Below, piece by piece: positions 7,120 to 15,202 of a stretch of DNA of 31,938 bases (positions within the stretch are counted from its first letter, which is position 1; each line of letters begins with the position of its first letter). The stretch is from JANXYW01 sp964458665 (GTDB taxonomy: Bacteria; Chloroflexota; Dehalococcoidia; DSTF01; JACRBR01). The notes under the pieces were generated by a model. It did not search any database. It was given only the letters and a program-made list of their open reading frames with translations, and was not told the DNA's origin. The stretch is from contig CAYWOO010000126.1 of the NCBI GenBank assembly GCA_964458665.1, positions 1 to 31,938 of the forward strand, read 5' to 3'. A program made the position numbers and the translations under genes.

Positions 7120-8660
7120 CCGACGAGCGGCAACGCACCGGCCTCGTTTCACTTGTTGGCGCCGGGCCGGGCGATCCTTCGCTGATCACGATCGGCGGCG
7201 CGGCGCGCTTAGCCGAGGCCGACGTCGTCGTGTACGACCGGCTAGCGAATGCGGCGCTGCTCGCGCATGTGCGCGCCGACGCAGAGCGCATCTACGCGGG
7301 CAAGGAGCCGGATCGACACGCGCTGACTCAGGATGAGATCAATGCACTGCTGGTGGAGCATGGGCTCGCCGGGAAGCGCGTCGTGCGCCTGAAGGGCGGC
7401 GACCCGTTCGTGTTCGGGCGCGGCGGCGAGGAGGCGGCGTTGCTTGCGGCGGCTGGCGTGCCGTTCGAGATCATCCCTGGTGTTACATCGGCGATAGCGG
7501 CGCCGGCGTATGCGGGCATCCCGGTCACGCAGCGGGGGCTGGCGTCGTCGTTCGCGGTTGTCACGGCGCACGAAGATCCGGCGAAGGACGCCTCCAGCAT
7601 CGACTGGGCGCGGCTGGCGACCGGCGTCGATACGCTGGTGTTCTTGATGGGCGTCGAGCGGCTGGCGCAGATTGTGGCGCGGTTGATCGAGCACGGGCGC
7701 GCGGCTACGACGCCGGTGGCGGTCGTGGAATGGGGGACGCTGCCGCGTCAGCGCGTCGTGACAGCGACCCTCGCGACGATCGTCAAGGAAGTTGCCCGCG
7801 CGGGGATCGGCGCGCCGGCGGTCACCGTCGTCGGAGAGGTGGCGCGGCTGCGCGACAAGTTGCGCTGGTTCGATACACGGCCGCTGTTCGGGAAGCGCGT
7901 GCTGGTGACGCGTACGCGAGAGCAGGCGAGCGAGCTGTCGCGTGCGCTCGCGGCCCAGGGCGCGGACACGATCGAGCTGCCGACGATCGAGATCGTGCAG
8001 GCGTTCGATGCGCGCGCGCTAGCCTCTGCGATCGAAGACTTGCGGACATCCGGCTACGGCTGGGTCGTCTTCACCAGCACCAACGCAGTCGACGAGTTCA
8101 TGCGCCATCTGCGCGAGGCGAGCCTCGATACGCGCGCGTTCGCACGGACGCAGATCGCCGCGATCGGATCGGGCACCATACAGTCGCTGGCCGCGCACGG
8201 ACTCCGCGCGGATGTCGTGCCGGAGCGCTACGTAGCAGAGGGCTTGCTCGACGCGCTGTCGTCGCGGGTGATGCGCGGGCAGCGCGTGCTGCTGCCGCGG
8301 GCGGAGGGCGCGCGACCGCAGATCGTCGACGGGCTCGAAGCGCGTGGCGCGCGCGTCGATGAGCTGACACTCTATCGCTCAGCTGTACCGGCGAGCGTGG
8401 ACGGCGACGGGCTGCAGCGGCTGCGCGCAGGCGAAATCGACATCGTGACGTTCGCCAGCTCGTCCGCGGTGCGCAATCTCGTCGAGATGCTAGGCGGCGA
8501 TATCGCGCCGCTACGGGCCACGATCATCGCGGCGATCGGCCCGATCACGGCACAGGCAGTGCGCGATGCGGGGCTGGCTGTTGCTGTGGTGGCGGAGGAG
8601 TATTCGATCGACGGGCTGGTGGCGGCGTTGGTGGCGCGATTCACTGCCTCATCACCGTAG
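7116..8660 (+). CDS. cobA-hemD: Uroporphyrinogen-III C-methyltransferase / uroporphyrinogen-III synthase fusion
   Basis: 514 residues in two domains. Residues about 9-250 are the SAM-dependent methyltransferase CobA/SUMT (VGAGPGDPSLITIGG, VVYDRL, VRLKGGDPFVFGRGGEE, PGVTSAIAAPAYAGIPVT), which makes precorrin-2. Residues about 255-510 are HemD (LFGKRVLVTRTREQASELSRAL, WVVFTSTNAV, IGSGTIQSLAAHGL, FASSSAV), which closes hydroxymethylbilane to uroporphyrinogen III. Fusion of the two is common in several phyla. It puts production of uroporphyrinogen III and its diversion to siroheme or cobalamin in one polypeptide, with precorrin-2 dehydrogenase in the same operon. It starts in an ATGA overlap with hemC. 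Its TAG stop lies inside the GTAG flank of a hairpin element. Confidence 0.96.
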   Translation: MTDERQRTGLVSLVGAGPGDPSLITIGGAARLAEADVVVYDRLANAALLAHVRADAERIYAGKEPDRHALTQDEINALLVEHGLAGKRVVRLKGGDPFVFGRGGEEAALLAAAGVPFEIIPGVTSAIAAPAYAGIPVTQRGLASSFAVVTAHEDPAKDASSIDWARLATGVDTLVFLMGVERLAQIVARLIEHGRAATTPVAVVEWGTLPRQRVVTATLATIVKEVARAGIGAPAVTVVGEVARLRDKLRWFDTRPLFGKRVLVTRTREQASELSRALAAQGADTIELPTIEIVQAFDARALASAIEDLRTSGYGWVVFTSTNAVDEFMRHLREASLDTRAFARTQIAAIGSGTIQSLAAHGLRADVVPERYVAEGLLDALSSRVMRGQRVLLPRAEGARPQIVDGLEARGARVDELTLYRSAVPASVDGDGLQRLRAGEIDIVTFASSSAVRNLVEMLGGDIAPLRATIIAAIGPITAQAVRDAGLAVAVVAEEYSIDGLVAALVARFTASSP

Positions 8661-8682
8661 GGACAGGTCTTCAGACTTGTCC
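8657..8682 (+). repeat. GTAG-flanked hairpin element at the end of the tetrapyrrole operon
   Basis: GTAG (8657-8660) is followed by a 9-bp stem, GGACAGGTC and GACTTGTCC with one G-U pair, closed by a TTCA loop (8670-8673). Flank and TTCA loop match hairpins at 20874 and (minus) 24199, while stem sequences differ. It could slow or end transcription, but there is no T-tract. Confidence 0.6.
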
Positions 8683-8738
8683 GCCCGCTCGTACGCGCCG
8701 AGGCGTCCCCTATCAAGAGCAGGCCTGTGGGATGCAGC

Positions 8739-8802
8739 TTGGTGCCAGCCGCGGCACCTCACCCCGGCCTTCGGCCTCCCCTCTCCACGACGTGGAGAGG
8801 GG
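8739..8802 (+). repeat. Compound intergenic hairpin element
   Basis: Three inverted repeats in a row: GGTGCC and GGCACC (8741-8757), GGCC-TTC-GGCC, and a nearly perfect 12-bp palindrome, CCCCTCTCCACG and CGTGGAGAGGGG around one base (8778-8802). A diverged partial copy is at 3005-3042. No T-run follows, so an ordinary terminator is not supported. Confidence 0.6.
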
Positions 8803-8849
8803 ATTGGAGGGAGATGTTGCGTCAATAACAGCACGCTCTTCCCGTGATC

Positions 8850-8855
8850 TACACT
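8850..8855 (+). promoter_or_regulatory. -10 box of hemB (predicted leaderless)
   Basis: TACACT followed by 6 nt (TGATGC) and the hemB ATG. There is no Shine-Dalgarno before hemB. This suggests hemB has its own promoter, separate from the upstream operon. No good -35 is seen. Confidence 0.5.
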
Positions 8856-8861
8856 TGATGC

Positions 8862-9860
8862 ATGCTTGATCTCACGACGCGATCTGGATTTGCGCGGCAC
8901 CGGCGGCTGCGGCAGTCGGCGGGTGTGCGGCGGCTGGTGCAGGAGACGCGGCTTTCGGCGGCGGACTTCGTGTATCCGCTGTTCGTCACGCACGGGCGCG
9001 GCGTGCGCGACGAGATATCGTCGATGCCTGGGCAGTACCACATCTCGCTCGACCAGATCGGACGCGAGGCGGCGGAGCTGCAGGCACTGGGCGTGCCTGC
9101 CGTGCTGCTCTTTGGGCTGCCGGCGGCGAAGGACGCGCGCGGCTCGGAGGCGTACGACGACGCGGGCATCGTGCAGGACGCCGTGCGCTCGTTCAAGGAT
9201 GCCGCGCCGGGGCTCGTCGTGATCACCGACGTTTGCCTGTGCGAGTACACCGATCACGGCCACTGCGGCCTGATCGTCGACGGAGAAGTCGACAACGACG
9301 AATCGATCGAGCTGCTGGCGCGCACTGCGCTCTCGCACGCGCGTGCCGGCGCCGATATCGTCGCGCCGTCCGACATGATGGACGGCCGCGTCGGCGCTAT
9401 CCGCGAGACGCTGGACGATGCCGGGTTCGTGCAGATGCCGATCATGGCGTACAGCGCGAAGTACGCGTCGGCGTTCTACGGGCCGTTTCGCGTCGCGGTC
9501 GACAGCGCTCCGCAGTTCGGCGATCGCCGCGGCTACCAGATGGATCCGCCGAACGTGCGCGAAGCGTTGCTCGAGATCCAGGATGACATCGAAGAGGGCG
9601 CGGACATCGTGATGGTGAAGCCGGCGCTGCCGTACCTGGACGTGCTGGCGAAGGCGCGGCAAGAGTTCGACGTGCCGTTGGCGGCATACAACGTCAGCGG
9701 CGAGTACGCGATGGTGAAGGCGGGCGCGGCGAACGGCTGGATCGACGGCCCGCGCTCGACGCTGGAGATCCTGACATCGATCAAGCGCGCGGGCGCGGAC
9801 ATCATCATCACGTATCACGCGAAGGAAGCCGCGGCGTGGCTGCGGGAAGACGGCGCATAG
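8862..9860 (+). CDS. hemB: Delta-aminolevulinic acid dehydratase (porphobilinogen synthase)
   Basis: 332 residues. Condenses two 5-aminolevulinates to porphobilinogen, the substrate of HemC. RHRRLRQS and the VQETRLSAADFVYPLFV opening are typical. The metal site DVCLCEYTDHGHCG supplies Cys125, Cys127 and Cys135, indicating a zinc-dependent enzyme. The Schiff-base lysines are Lys200 (MAYSAKYASAFYGPFR) and Lys253 (VMVKPALPYLD). QMDPPNVREAL and YNVSGEYAM are also conserved. Length is normal. It lies 201 nt after cobA-hemD and appears to have its own leaderless promoter. Confidence 0.97.
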   Translation: MLDLTTRSGFARHRRLRQSAGVRRLVQETRLSAADFVYPLFVTHGRGVRDEISSMPGQYHISLDQIGREAAELQALGVPAVLLFGLPAAKDARGSEAYDDAGIVQDAVRSFKDAAPGLVVITDVCLCEYTDHGHCGLIVDGEVDNDESIELLARTALSHARAGADIVAPSDMMDGRVGAIRETLDDAGFVQMPIMAYSAKYASAFYGPFRVAVDSAPQFGDRRGYQMDPPNVREALLEIQDDIEEGADIVMVKPALPYLDVLAKARQEFDVPLAAYNVSGEYAMVKAGAANGWIDGPRSTLEILTSIKRAGADIIITYHAKEAAAWLREDGA

Positions 9861-9885
9861 CGCCCGATCCTCGAGGCCGACAACG

Positions 9886-10423
9886 TTGAACAACGCGACG
9901 GCGACTCAGCTCCGGCTCATCGATGAGATACGTCCGGCGCTCGATGCGGCGGGCGTCGAGTGGTGGCTGTTCGGCGGCTGGGGCGATGGACTTCAACGCC
10001 GGCGAAGTCACACGCGACCACGCTGACATCGAGATCTTTGTCTGGCTGCACGACGCGACGGCGGTGAAGGATGCGCTTGTACACGCCGGCTTCGCGGCGC
10101 CGCCAGGACTGTACCTCGATGAGTGCCAGCCGTTCTTGAAGGACGGTCAGGAGATTGGTGGGTGGTACATCGAACGCGACGCCGATGGGGCGATCCACAC
10201 GCCGGGGCGTTGGGCGGACTGGTCGTGGTCGGCGGGCTCGTTCGACGAGCCGCGAATGTATATCGGCGACATCGACGCGCCAGCGATGAGCGCCGATGGC
10301 CTCTTGGACATGAAACTCGGTTTCTCCACGCATCCGCACGGCGCACCGTTGCGAGCGAAGGATCGCGCGGACATCGCGGCACTGCGGGCGATCATTGCGT
10401 CGCTTTCCGTGGACGATTGGTGA
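9886..10423 (+). pseudogene. Nucleotidyltransferase (ANT(2'')/Lnu-like) with one-base frameshift
   Basis: From a TTG at 9886 (GAGG 9 nt upstream) the frame reads into VEWWLFGGWG and then goes off, reaching a stop. From about 9984 the +1 frame continues as MDFNAGEVTRDHADIEIFVW to the TGA at 10421. Removing one G from the GGGG run at 9980-9983 restores FGGWAMDFNAG, the nucleotidyltransferase fold motif found in ANT(2'')-type aminoglycoside and lincosamide nucleotidyltransferases (GGWA, then TRxHxDI/E). The repaired protein would be about 178 residues. The change may be a sequencing error in a G-run or a real inactivating mutation. The substrate is unknown; many chromosomal relatives are not resistance enzymes. 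It follows hemB by 25 nt and ends 6 nt from the convergent yqeK-like gene. Confidence 0.75.
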
Positions 10424-10429
10424 ACTGAA

Positions 10430-11047
10430 CTACCGGTCGACACGCTCGACGCTCTCGCGATCACCGGTACCTGCGCGTTTGCGCGCAAGCAGTTCGTTGC
10501 GTGCAGCCACCGTATTCGGATGGAGCGGCCAGCCGACCTCTACCGCTTGCTCGAGCATCATGTTGAGGTAGACGAGCATCGCGGCGTCGAGGTCGGTTTC
10601 GGCGAGTTCGGCGACGCGGTCGAGCGCGTCGTTGCGGGCCCGCTTCGACGGCTCGATCTTGTCGGCGAGGAAGATCAGCTTCTGGAGCGGAGTCATGCCT
10701 GCGTGCGCGGTGGTGTGATACGCGACGGCGCCGAGGATGTCGGCATCGAGCACCTTGTACTGCTCTCGCAGGACCGCGACGGCGAGCGGGCCGTGCAGGA
10801 GGATCGGATCCATGCGGTCGGCGTCCTCCGTGGCGTACGACTGGTCGGATGCGATGCCCAGGAGGCGCTCGTTGTTGAGCGCGCGCATGAGGTCGTGGCC
10901 GAGCGCGGCGATGCGTACGGCCTGCTTGTCGATGCCGTGCACGTCGGCGAGCCGCAGCGCCTCATCGACCACGCGGACGACGTGCTCCGCGAGCCCGGCG
11001 GGGACCTTGAGGAGGGCGGCGCGGAGGAGTTCTTCTGCGTCGTTCAT
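10430..11047 (-). CDS. yqeK: HD-domain Ap4A hydrolase (YqeK family)
   Basis: 205 residues. Symmetrical hydrolysis of diadenosine tetraphosphate to ADP is the known role of YqeK. HD-domain metal ligands appear as the His of LAEHVVRV, the GHDLMR pair, LLHGPLAVAVL and the AVAYHTTAHAGMTPLQKLIF segment. FLADKIEPSKR is diagnostic of YqeK. The ATG at 11047 is preferred because GGAGG lies 9 nt upstream; a GTG at 11080 would add 11 unconserved residues. In many bacteria yqeK sits with nadD and rsfS; neither is visible here. It is convergent with the frameshifted nucleotidyltransferase. Confidence 0.88.
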   Translation of the reverse strand: MNDAEELLRAALLKVPAGLAEHVVRVVDEALRLADVHGIDKQAVRIAALGHDLMRALNNERLLGIASDQSYATEDADRMDPILLHGPLAVAVLREQYKVLDADILGAVAYHTTAHAGMTPLQKLIFLADKIEPSKRARNDALDRVAELAETDLDAAMLVYLNMMLEQAVEVGWPLHPNTVAARNELLARKRAGTGDRESVERVDR

Positions 11048-11125
11048 GGGCAACGCCCTCCATGGCGCTTTCGTCGCCACTCCAGTCTGACCGTTCCGGC
11101 GCTATGCTCGCAATCAGCAAGCTGC

Positions 11126-12120
11126 CTACGGGATCAGCCGCGCCGGCTCGCCCTCGTCGACCGGAACAGGCGCCCAGTCGTGCTCCAGCGGGCGCGCCAG
11201 GCGGTCGGCGAATTTGATCGCGCCGCGGTCGAGGTCGTCGTACTTCGTCTTCGCGTGCGTGATGTGGCTGCCGAGCGTGTCGAATTCGCGGCGGAAGCGC
11301 GCGAAGTCGTCGTTGAGCCGTTCGAGGTGGCCGACGATCTCGCGCGACCGTTCCTCGACGCGCAATCCTTTCAGTCCGAGGACGAGCGCCTGGAGATAGG
11401 CGAAGAAGGTGTTCGGCGAGCAGGCGATCACGCGCTTGCTCTGCGCGTAGGCCTGCAAGTCGCCGGCTTCGACGCGGATCATCGATTCGTAGTAGACGTT
11501 CTCGGCGGGGATATACATCAGCGCAAAACCGAACGTATCCTCGTCGGGCAGGATGTACTTTGCGACGGCATCGATGTGGCCGCGCACATCGCGCGCGAAG
11601 TCGCGGCGGGCGGCGGCGCGCGCGGCGTCGGAGTCGGCATCGACGATGCGGCGGAACGCCGCGTCCGGAAACTTCGAGTCGATCGGTACCATGCCGTCGC
11701 CGATCCACACCGCGGCATCGACGATCGTGCCGTTGCGGAAGCGATGCTGGAGCACGAAGTTCTCCGCCGGCAGCATGTCGGCGAGCAGGCGTTCGAGGAG
11801 CAATTCGCCGAACTGGCCGCGGGGCTTCGGTGCCCGCAGCATCTGCTGGAGCCCGGAGATGTCGCGGCCGACTTCCAGCATCTGGCGGGTGGACTCCGAG
11901 AGCCTGCCGAGCTGCTGGTCGACATTTCGCATCGTCTCGCTGGCGCCGGTGAGCGACGAGGCGAGCGATTGCTGTACGCCGGAGACGCCGGCAGTGAGGC
12001 GCGCATCGAGCGCCTGGAGCTGCGATTGCAGCGCGCGACGCGATTCGCGGCCGTCGTACCAGAGACGATAATCGCGCCGAACGAAGCCAGCGCGAGCAGG
12101 ACGAGGAGCGTGACGATCAT
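11126..12120 (-). pseudogene. rmuC: RmuC-family DNA recombination protein with one-base frameshift
   Basis: The RmuC nuclease-like core is plain: GQFGELLLERLLADMLPAENFVLQHRF, IDSKFP, FGFALMYIPAENVYYE and SPNTFFAYLQALVLGL. The N-terminus starts at an ATG (12120) with an excellent GGAGG 6 nt upstream and encodes a membrane anchor, MIVTLLVLLALASFGAIIV. That frame is then lost. The coiled-coil LWYDGRESRRALQSQLQALD follows only in the -1 frame, which leads into the core. The total, 995 nt, is one base short of 332 codons. One missing C near 12062-12066 (GTCTC read as GTCCTC) would restore a normal protein of 331 residues. If real, the mutation separates the membrane anchor from the core. If an assembly error, the gene is intact. 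RmuC is implicated in limiting DNA rearrangements. Confidence 0.85.
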
Positions 12121-12180
12121 GAGGCGCCTCCGGGCTGCCCCGTACCCGCCGCTTCGCAGCGTAGCAGATCGCTTTCTAAC

Positions 12181-12204
12181 CACAGAGGCACAGAGGCACA
12201 GAGG
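12181..12204 (+). repeat. Three perfect CACAGAGG octamers
   Basis: Three contiguous CACAGAGG units preceded by AAC and followed by ACGGG. The same family, reversed and decayed, is at 3170-3193. It sits in the 163-bp gap between the divergent rmuC and PHP-domain genes. Confidence 0.75.
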
Positions 12205-12283
12205 ACGGGTAGGTTGGAGGAGGAGCCGCGACGTTGTTTGTTGTGTGAGTCGTGCGCATACTGCGCGCACCGGCAGGCGCGTG

Positions 12284-13756
12284 ATGATTGCGAGCAACAG
12301 GATGCGACACAAGATTCGGTTGGATGGAGTCGTGACGCCGGAGGATGCGCAGAAGGACTACTTCTACCTGCCGTTCGAGGTGCCGGCGGGGGTGCGTCGC
12401 ATCGAGGTGAACTACCACTACGAGAACCAGGTGGAAGGTGCACAGGAGACCAGCGACGGTAACAACATCGACATCGGCGTGTTCGATGTGCGGGGCGCGG
12501 ACTTCCTCACGGGCGGCTTTCGCGGGTGGAGCGGCGGCGCGCGGTCGGCGTTCTACATCGCCCCCGATGCGGCGACGCCGGGATATCTGCGCGGCCCGGT
12601 GCAGGCGGGCGACTGGACGTTGATCTTCGGGCTCTCGAAGATCGAAGACGCGTCGGTGCGGTATCGCGTGAACATCGCGATGGATATCGATCCCGCATCC
12701 GAGCACATGCCGGTCAACGACGTGCCAGTGCCGGGGAAGCTGCTTCCGAGGAAGCAGCTCGCGAAGCCGATTGTGGTCGGGGAGCCTGGCGTCGGTCGCT
12801 GGTATCGCGGGGATCTGCACGCGCACAGCGAGCACAGCGACGGCGCGAACACCGTCGAAGAGATTGTCGAGTACACGCGCCGGATCGGGCTCGACTACTT
12901 CGCGCTGACAGACCACAACACGATCAGCCACTGGGATGAGCTGGCACGCCTGAATGATCGGGCGCCGCTGCTTATTCCCGGCGAAGAGATTACGATGTAC
13001 GGCGGGCACGCGAACGTCTGGGGTCTCGGCGACTGGATCGATTTCCGCGGCAGCGATAGCGAACGCGTGCGTCAGCTCGTCGAGCAGGCGAACGCGCGCG
13101 GGTCGATGTTCTCGATCAACCATCCTGATTCGCCGATCCCCTGGAAGCACGACTCCGTGCGCAGCTATCAGGCGGTGGAGGTGTGGAACGCGCCCTGGCG
13201 TTGGTTCAACGAGCCGGCACTGCTGCGCTGGGAGGATCACCTGAAGCGCGGCGAGCGGATGATCGCCGTCGGCGGCAGCGACTCGCACTGCATTCCGCCA
13301 GCCGTGATGTCGCAGCCGAACGGACCCGGCGAGCCGTGTACTTGGGTCTACGTCGAGGGACCGCTGACGCAGCGCGCCGTGCTGGACGCGATCGAGCGCG
13401 GCCGCGTGTTCATCTCGGAAGCGCCGAACGGGCCGTTCATCGAGATGCGCGCAGACGCGGACGGCGACGGCGTGTTCGAGGCGCTCCAGGGCGACCGCAT
13501 CGACGCGGCCCAGGGCGCGCTCGTGCGCTTCCACGTCAACTATCGCGGACCGGACGGCAAGCATCTGCGCTTCTTCAGCAAGCGCGGCCTCGTCAAGGAG
13601 ATCACGCCGGATGTCGAGGAATACGATGGGGAGTTCGAACTGCGCATCGAAGGCGACGACTACCTGCGGTGCGAGGTGCGCGGCTACCGCGGCCGGCCGG
13701 ACCGCGGCGAAGTCGTCCACGCAATGACGAACCCGATCTATTGGGGGCGCTGGTAG
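12284..13756 (+). CDS. CehA/McbA-like PHP-domain phosphoesterase
   Basis: 490 residues from the ATG at 12284; an ATG at 12302 and a GTG at 12281 are alternatives, and no Shine-Dalgarno decides. The N-terminal 165 residues form a beta-rich domain (VNYHYENQ, GFRGWSGGARSAFYIA). The C-terminal PHP metal-dependent domain shows YRGDLHAHSEHSDG, FALTDHNT, PGEEITMYGGHANVWG, INHPDSP and GGSDSH, all ligands of a polynuclear metal site. This architecture matches the CehA/McbA family, named for carbaryl hydrolysis, but most members are uncharacterised, so the substrate is open. There is no signal peptide. It is transcribed away from rmuC. An upstream open frame reaching back to 10520 is antisense to other genes and not part of it. 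Confidence 0.85.
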   Translation: MIASNRMRHKIRLDGVVTPEDAQKDYFYLPFEVPAGVRRIEVNYHYENQVEGAQETSDGNNIDIGVFDVRGADFLTGGFRGWSGGARSAFYIAPDAATPGYLRGPVQAGDWTLIFGLSKIEDASVRYRVNIAMDIDPASEHMPVNDVPVPGKLLPRKQLAKPIVVGEPGVGRWYRGDLHAHSEHSDGANTVEEIVEYTRRIGLDYFALTDHNTISHWDELARLNDRAPLLIPGEEITMYGGHANVWGLGDWIDFRGSDSERVRQLVEQANARGSMFSINHPDSPIPWKHDSVRSYQAVEVWNAPWRWFNEPALLRWEDHLKRGERMIAVGGSDSHCIPPAVMSQPNGPGEPCTWVYVEGPLTQRAVLDAIERGRVFISEAPNGPFIEMRADADGDGVFEALQGDRIDAAQGALVRFHVNYRGPDGKHLRFFSKRGLVKEITPDVEEYDGEFELRIEGDDYLRCEVRGYRGRPDRGEVVHAMTNPIYWGRW

Positions 13757-13832
13757 GCGAGCCGCGCACCTTGCGATTTTCGTAGGGACGTTCACAAGTG
13801 AGACGCACCGCCCTTGTGCGATGATGCTCGAT

Positions 13833-14462
13833 ATGGACGAGCTTACGATTCGGCCCGCTACGTCGGCTGACATGCCGCGCCTGATCGACATCATGTACGA
13901 CGATCCGCCCGGGGACATGCGCGCAATGGAGCCGGATGTGCGGAAGGCAAAGGCGCTTGGCGCGCTGGTCATGCGCGCGGGGTTGGAGATCGCCGTGGAG
14001 CGCACGGTGGTCGCGGTCGTCGACGGACGCGCGGTTGGATTGCTCGAGACTAGGCGGCCGGGCGATAAATCGCAGGCGTCGTTCGCGTTCGCCATTCCCA
14101 TTATCCTCATGCGTGGTCTGCCGATCACGGGGTTATCGGGGCTCGTACGATACTTCCGCTATCAGCGTGCGCGCGCGAAGGTAGAGATCAAGCGTCCGCC
14201 GGACGCGTACTACATCGGCGAACTGGATGTCGATCCGACGTGTCGCAATCGCCGCATCGGCACGCAACTGCTAGCGCATGCCGAGGCGGAAGCGCGTGCC
14301 GCGGGCATCGCACGCATGGCGCTATGTACCGGTGTCAGCAATCCAGCGCAGCATTTGTATGAGCGCGCTGGGTTCCGGATAGTCGACACGCAGCGTCATG
14401 CGGACTACGAACGGATCACGGGCAATCCGGGGCGCGTGCTGATGGTGAAGGACCTTGTTTAG
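13833..14462 (+). CDS. GNAT-family N-acetyltransferase
   Basis: 209 residues from the ATG at 13833; ATGs at 13821 and 13824 are in frame and equally possible. Family homology starts right after the chosen start (ELTIRPATSADMPRL). The acetyl-CoA site is clear: YYIGELDVDPTCRNRRIGTQ, with the R-x-x-R/G-x-G/A motif as RNRRIGTQLL. ALCTGVSNPAQHLYERAGF is the usual beta5/alpha4 end. A hydrophobic insertion (FAFAIPIILMRGLPITGLSG) is unusual in length. The acceptor substrate cannot be read from sequence. Its TAG overlaps the stop of the convergent PIN toxin by 3 nt. Confidence 0.85.
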   Translation: MDELTIRPATSADMPRLIDIMYDDPPGDMRAMEPDVRKAKALGALVMRAGLEIAVERTVVAVVDGRAVGLLETRRPGDKSQASFAFAIPIILMRGLPITGLSGLVRYFRYQRARAKVEIKRPPDAYYIGELDVDPTCRNRRIGTQLLAHAEAEARAAGIARMALCTGVSNPAQHLYERAGFRIVDTQRHADYERITGNPGRVLMVKDLV

Positions 14463-14878
14463 GGCTTCAAGAGAATCGTGAAGCCTTCGGCTTCGAAGTC
14501 GCCGTCGGTCGTGAGCACCTCCGTGATGTTGCGCTCACGGCAGATGATCATGCCGAGGCAGTCCGTGAGGCTGTATCGTTTATCGAGGCGGCGGCGGTAG
14601 AGATCGATGGCAGCACGGAGGATGTGCTCGTCAAGCGCGACGACGTCGACAACGCTGCTCTCAATCAACCTTCCAGCGAGAAACGCTGCCCGCTCCCTTA
14701 TGCGTGGTCCAAGGCGCGAGAAGAAGGCCAGTACTTCCAAGATCACCGCGGGCGATGGCACATAGCGCGTGTTGGCGGTGTCGGGTTCGAGGCTGAGGCT
14801 CGTCGCTTTGGCATGGTCGACGTCCCGCGTGTGGACAAACGCGATATAGAACGACGAGTCGACGTAGGCTACTCGCAA
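14459..14878 (-). CDS. PIN-domain toxin, copy 1 (VapC-like)
   Basis: 139 residues; predicted ribonuclease toxin. The acidic metal-binding residues of PIN domains are present: YVDSSFYIA (Asp near the N-terminus), VILEVLAFF (Glu), YSLTDCLGM (Asp) and LTTDGDF (Asp). The TTG start at 14878 directly abuts the TAG stop of the antitoxin gene (14879-14881), with no gap. It is paralogous to the toxin at 15203-15622. Both share ELYRRRLDK/DLYRRRLDK and an almost identical C-terminus, DGDFEAEGFTILLK. The 3' ends of the two genes are also nearly identical in DNA, so the duplication is fairly recent or homogenised. Confidence 0.85.
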   Translation of the reverse strand: MRVAYVDSSFYIAFVHTRDVDHAKATSLSLEPDTANTRYVPSPAVILEVLAFFSRLGPRIRERAAFLAGRLIESSVVDVVALDEHILRAAIDLYRRRLDKRYSLTDCLGMIICRERNITEVLTTDGDFEAEGFTILLKP

Positions 14879-15178
14879 CTAGCGACCTTCGTGCTCGATG
14901 AGTTCGTCAAAACGGCGAGCAGCGTCGGGTGGGACGGACGCCCAATCCTCCTCGGAAACAGACGCGAATATCGCAGCGATGTCAGCCCAAAGCGTTGGAT
15001 CTGACGCGCGTTTCTTCGGCCTGCGGCGATCCGTCGTACGCGCCAGTTCGCTATCTGGGATGCGCTGACCGAGCGCGACGAGGTCTGCCGTCAGCGTCGG
15101 ATCGAGCGATCCGCGCTTCTTCCGCTCCCGGCGCTTGGGTGCAGGCGATTTCTTGGGTGTCGGGCGCTTCGTGACCAT
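14879..15178 (-). CDS. Antitoxin, copy 1, with internal duplication
   Basis: 99 residues. The N-terminus (MVTKRPTPKKSPAPKRRERK) is a Lys/Pro/Arg-rich tail that may contact DNA or RNA. A module seen once in the second antitoxin is present here about 1.5 times: KKRGSLDPTLTADLVALGQR followed by IPDSELA, then again KKRASDPTLWADIAAIFASV and the acidic end DAARRFDELIEHE. The acidic C-terminus is the likely toxin-binding part. No ribbon-helix-helix, AbrB or Phd domain is recognised. The antitoxin role is inferred from order, abutting stop and start, and paralogy. A TATACT box lies 7 nt upstream of the ATG, so translation may be leaderless. Confidence 0.7.
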   Translation of the reverse strand: MVTKRPTPKKSPAPKRRERKKRGSLDPTLTADLVALGQRIPDSELARTTDRRRPKKRASDPTLWADIAAIFASVSEEDWASVPPDAARRFDELIEHEGR

Positions 15179-15185
15179 CGGGGGC

Positions 15186-15191
15186 AGTATA
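15186..15191 (-). promoter_or_regulatory. -10 box of toxin-antitoxin module 1
   Basis: TATACT on the minus strand, with 7 nt (GCCCCCG) before the antitoxin ATG. The flanking sequence nearly matches the corresponding region of module 2 at 15817-15829, so promoter and start region were duplicated together. Confidence 0.55.
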
Positions 15192-15202
15192 GCGCTGCGA
15201 CC

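Noticed and set aside
10520..12283. N-terminal 588 codons of a very long plus-strand frame leading into the PHP gene
   Set aside because: This part is antisense to yqeK and rmuC and crosses the CACAGAGG repeat; homology begins only near 12302.
13782..13807. GTAGGGACG sequence after the PHP gene as another hairpin of the GTAG family
   Set aside because: The arms (CGTTCAC, GTGAGACG) pair only with a bulge; too weak to count.
12176..14128. 650-codon minus-strand frame
   Set aside because: Antisense of the PHP and GNAT genes, both of which have full sets of family motifs on the plus strand.
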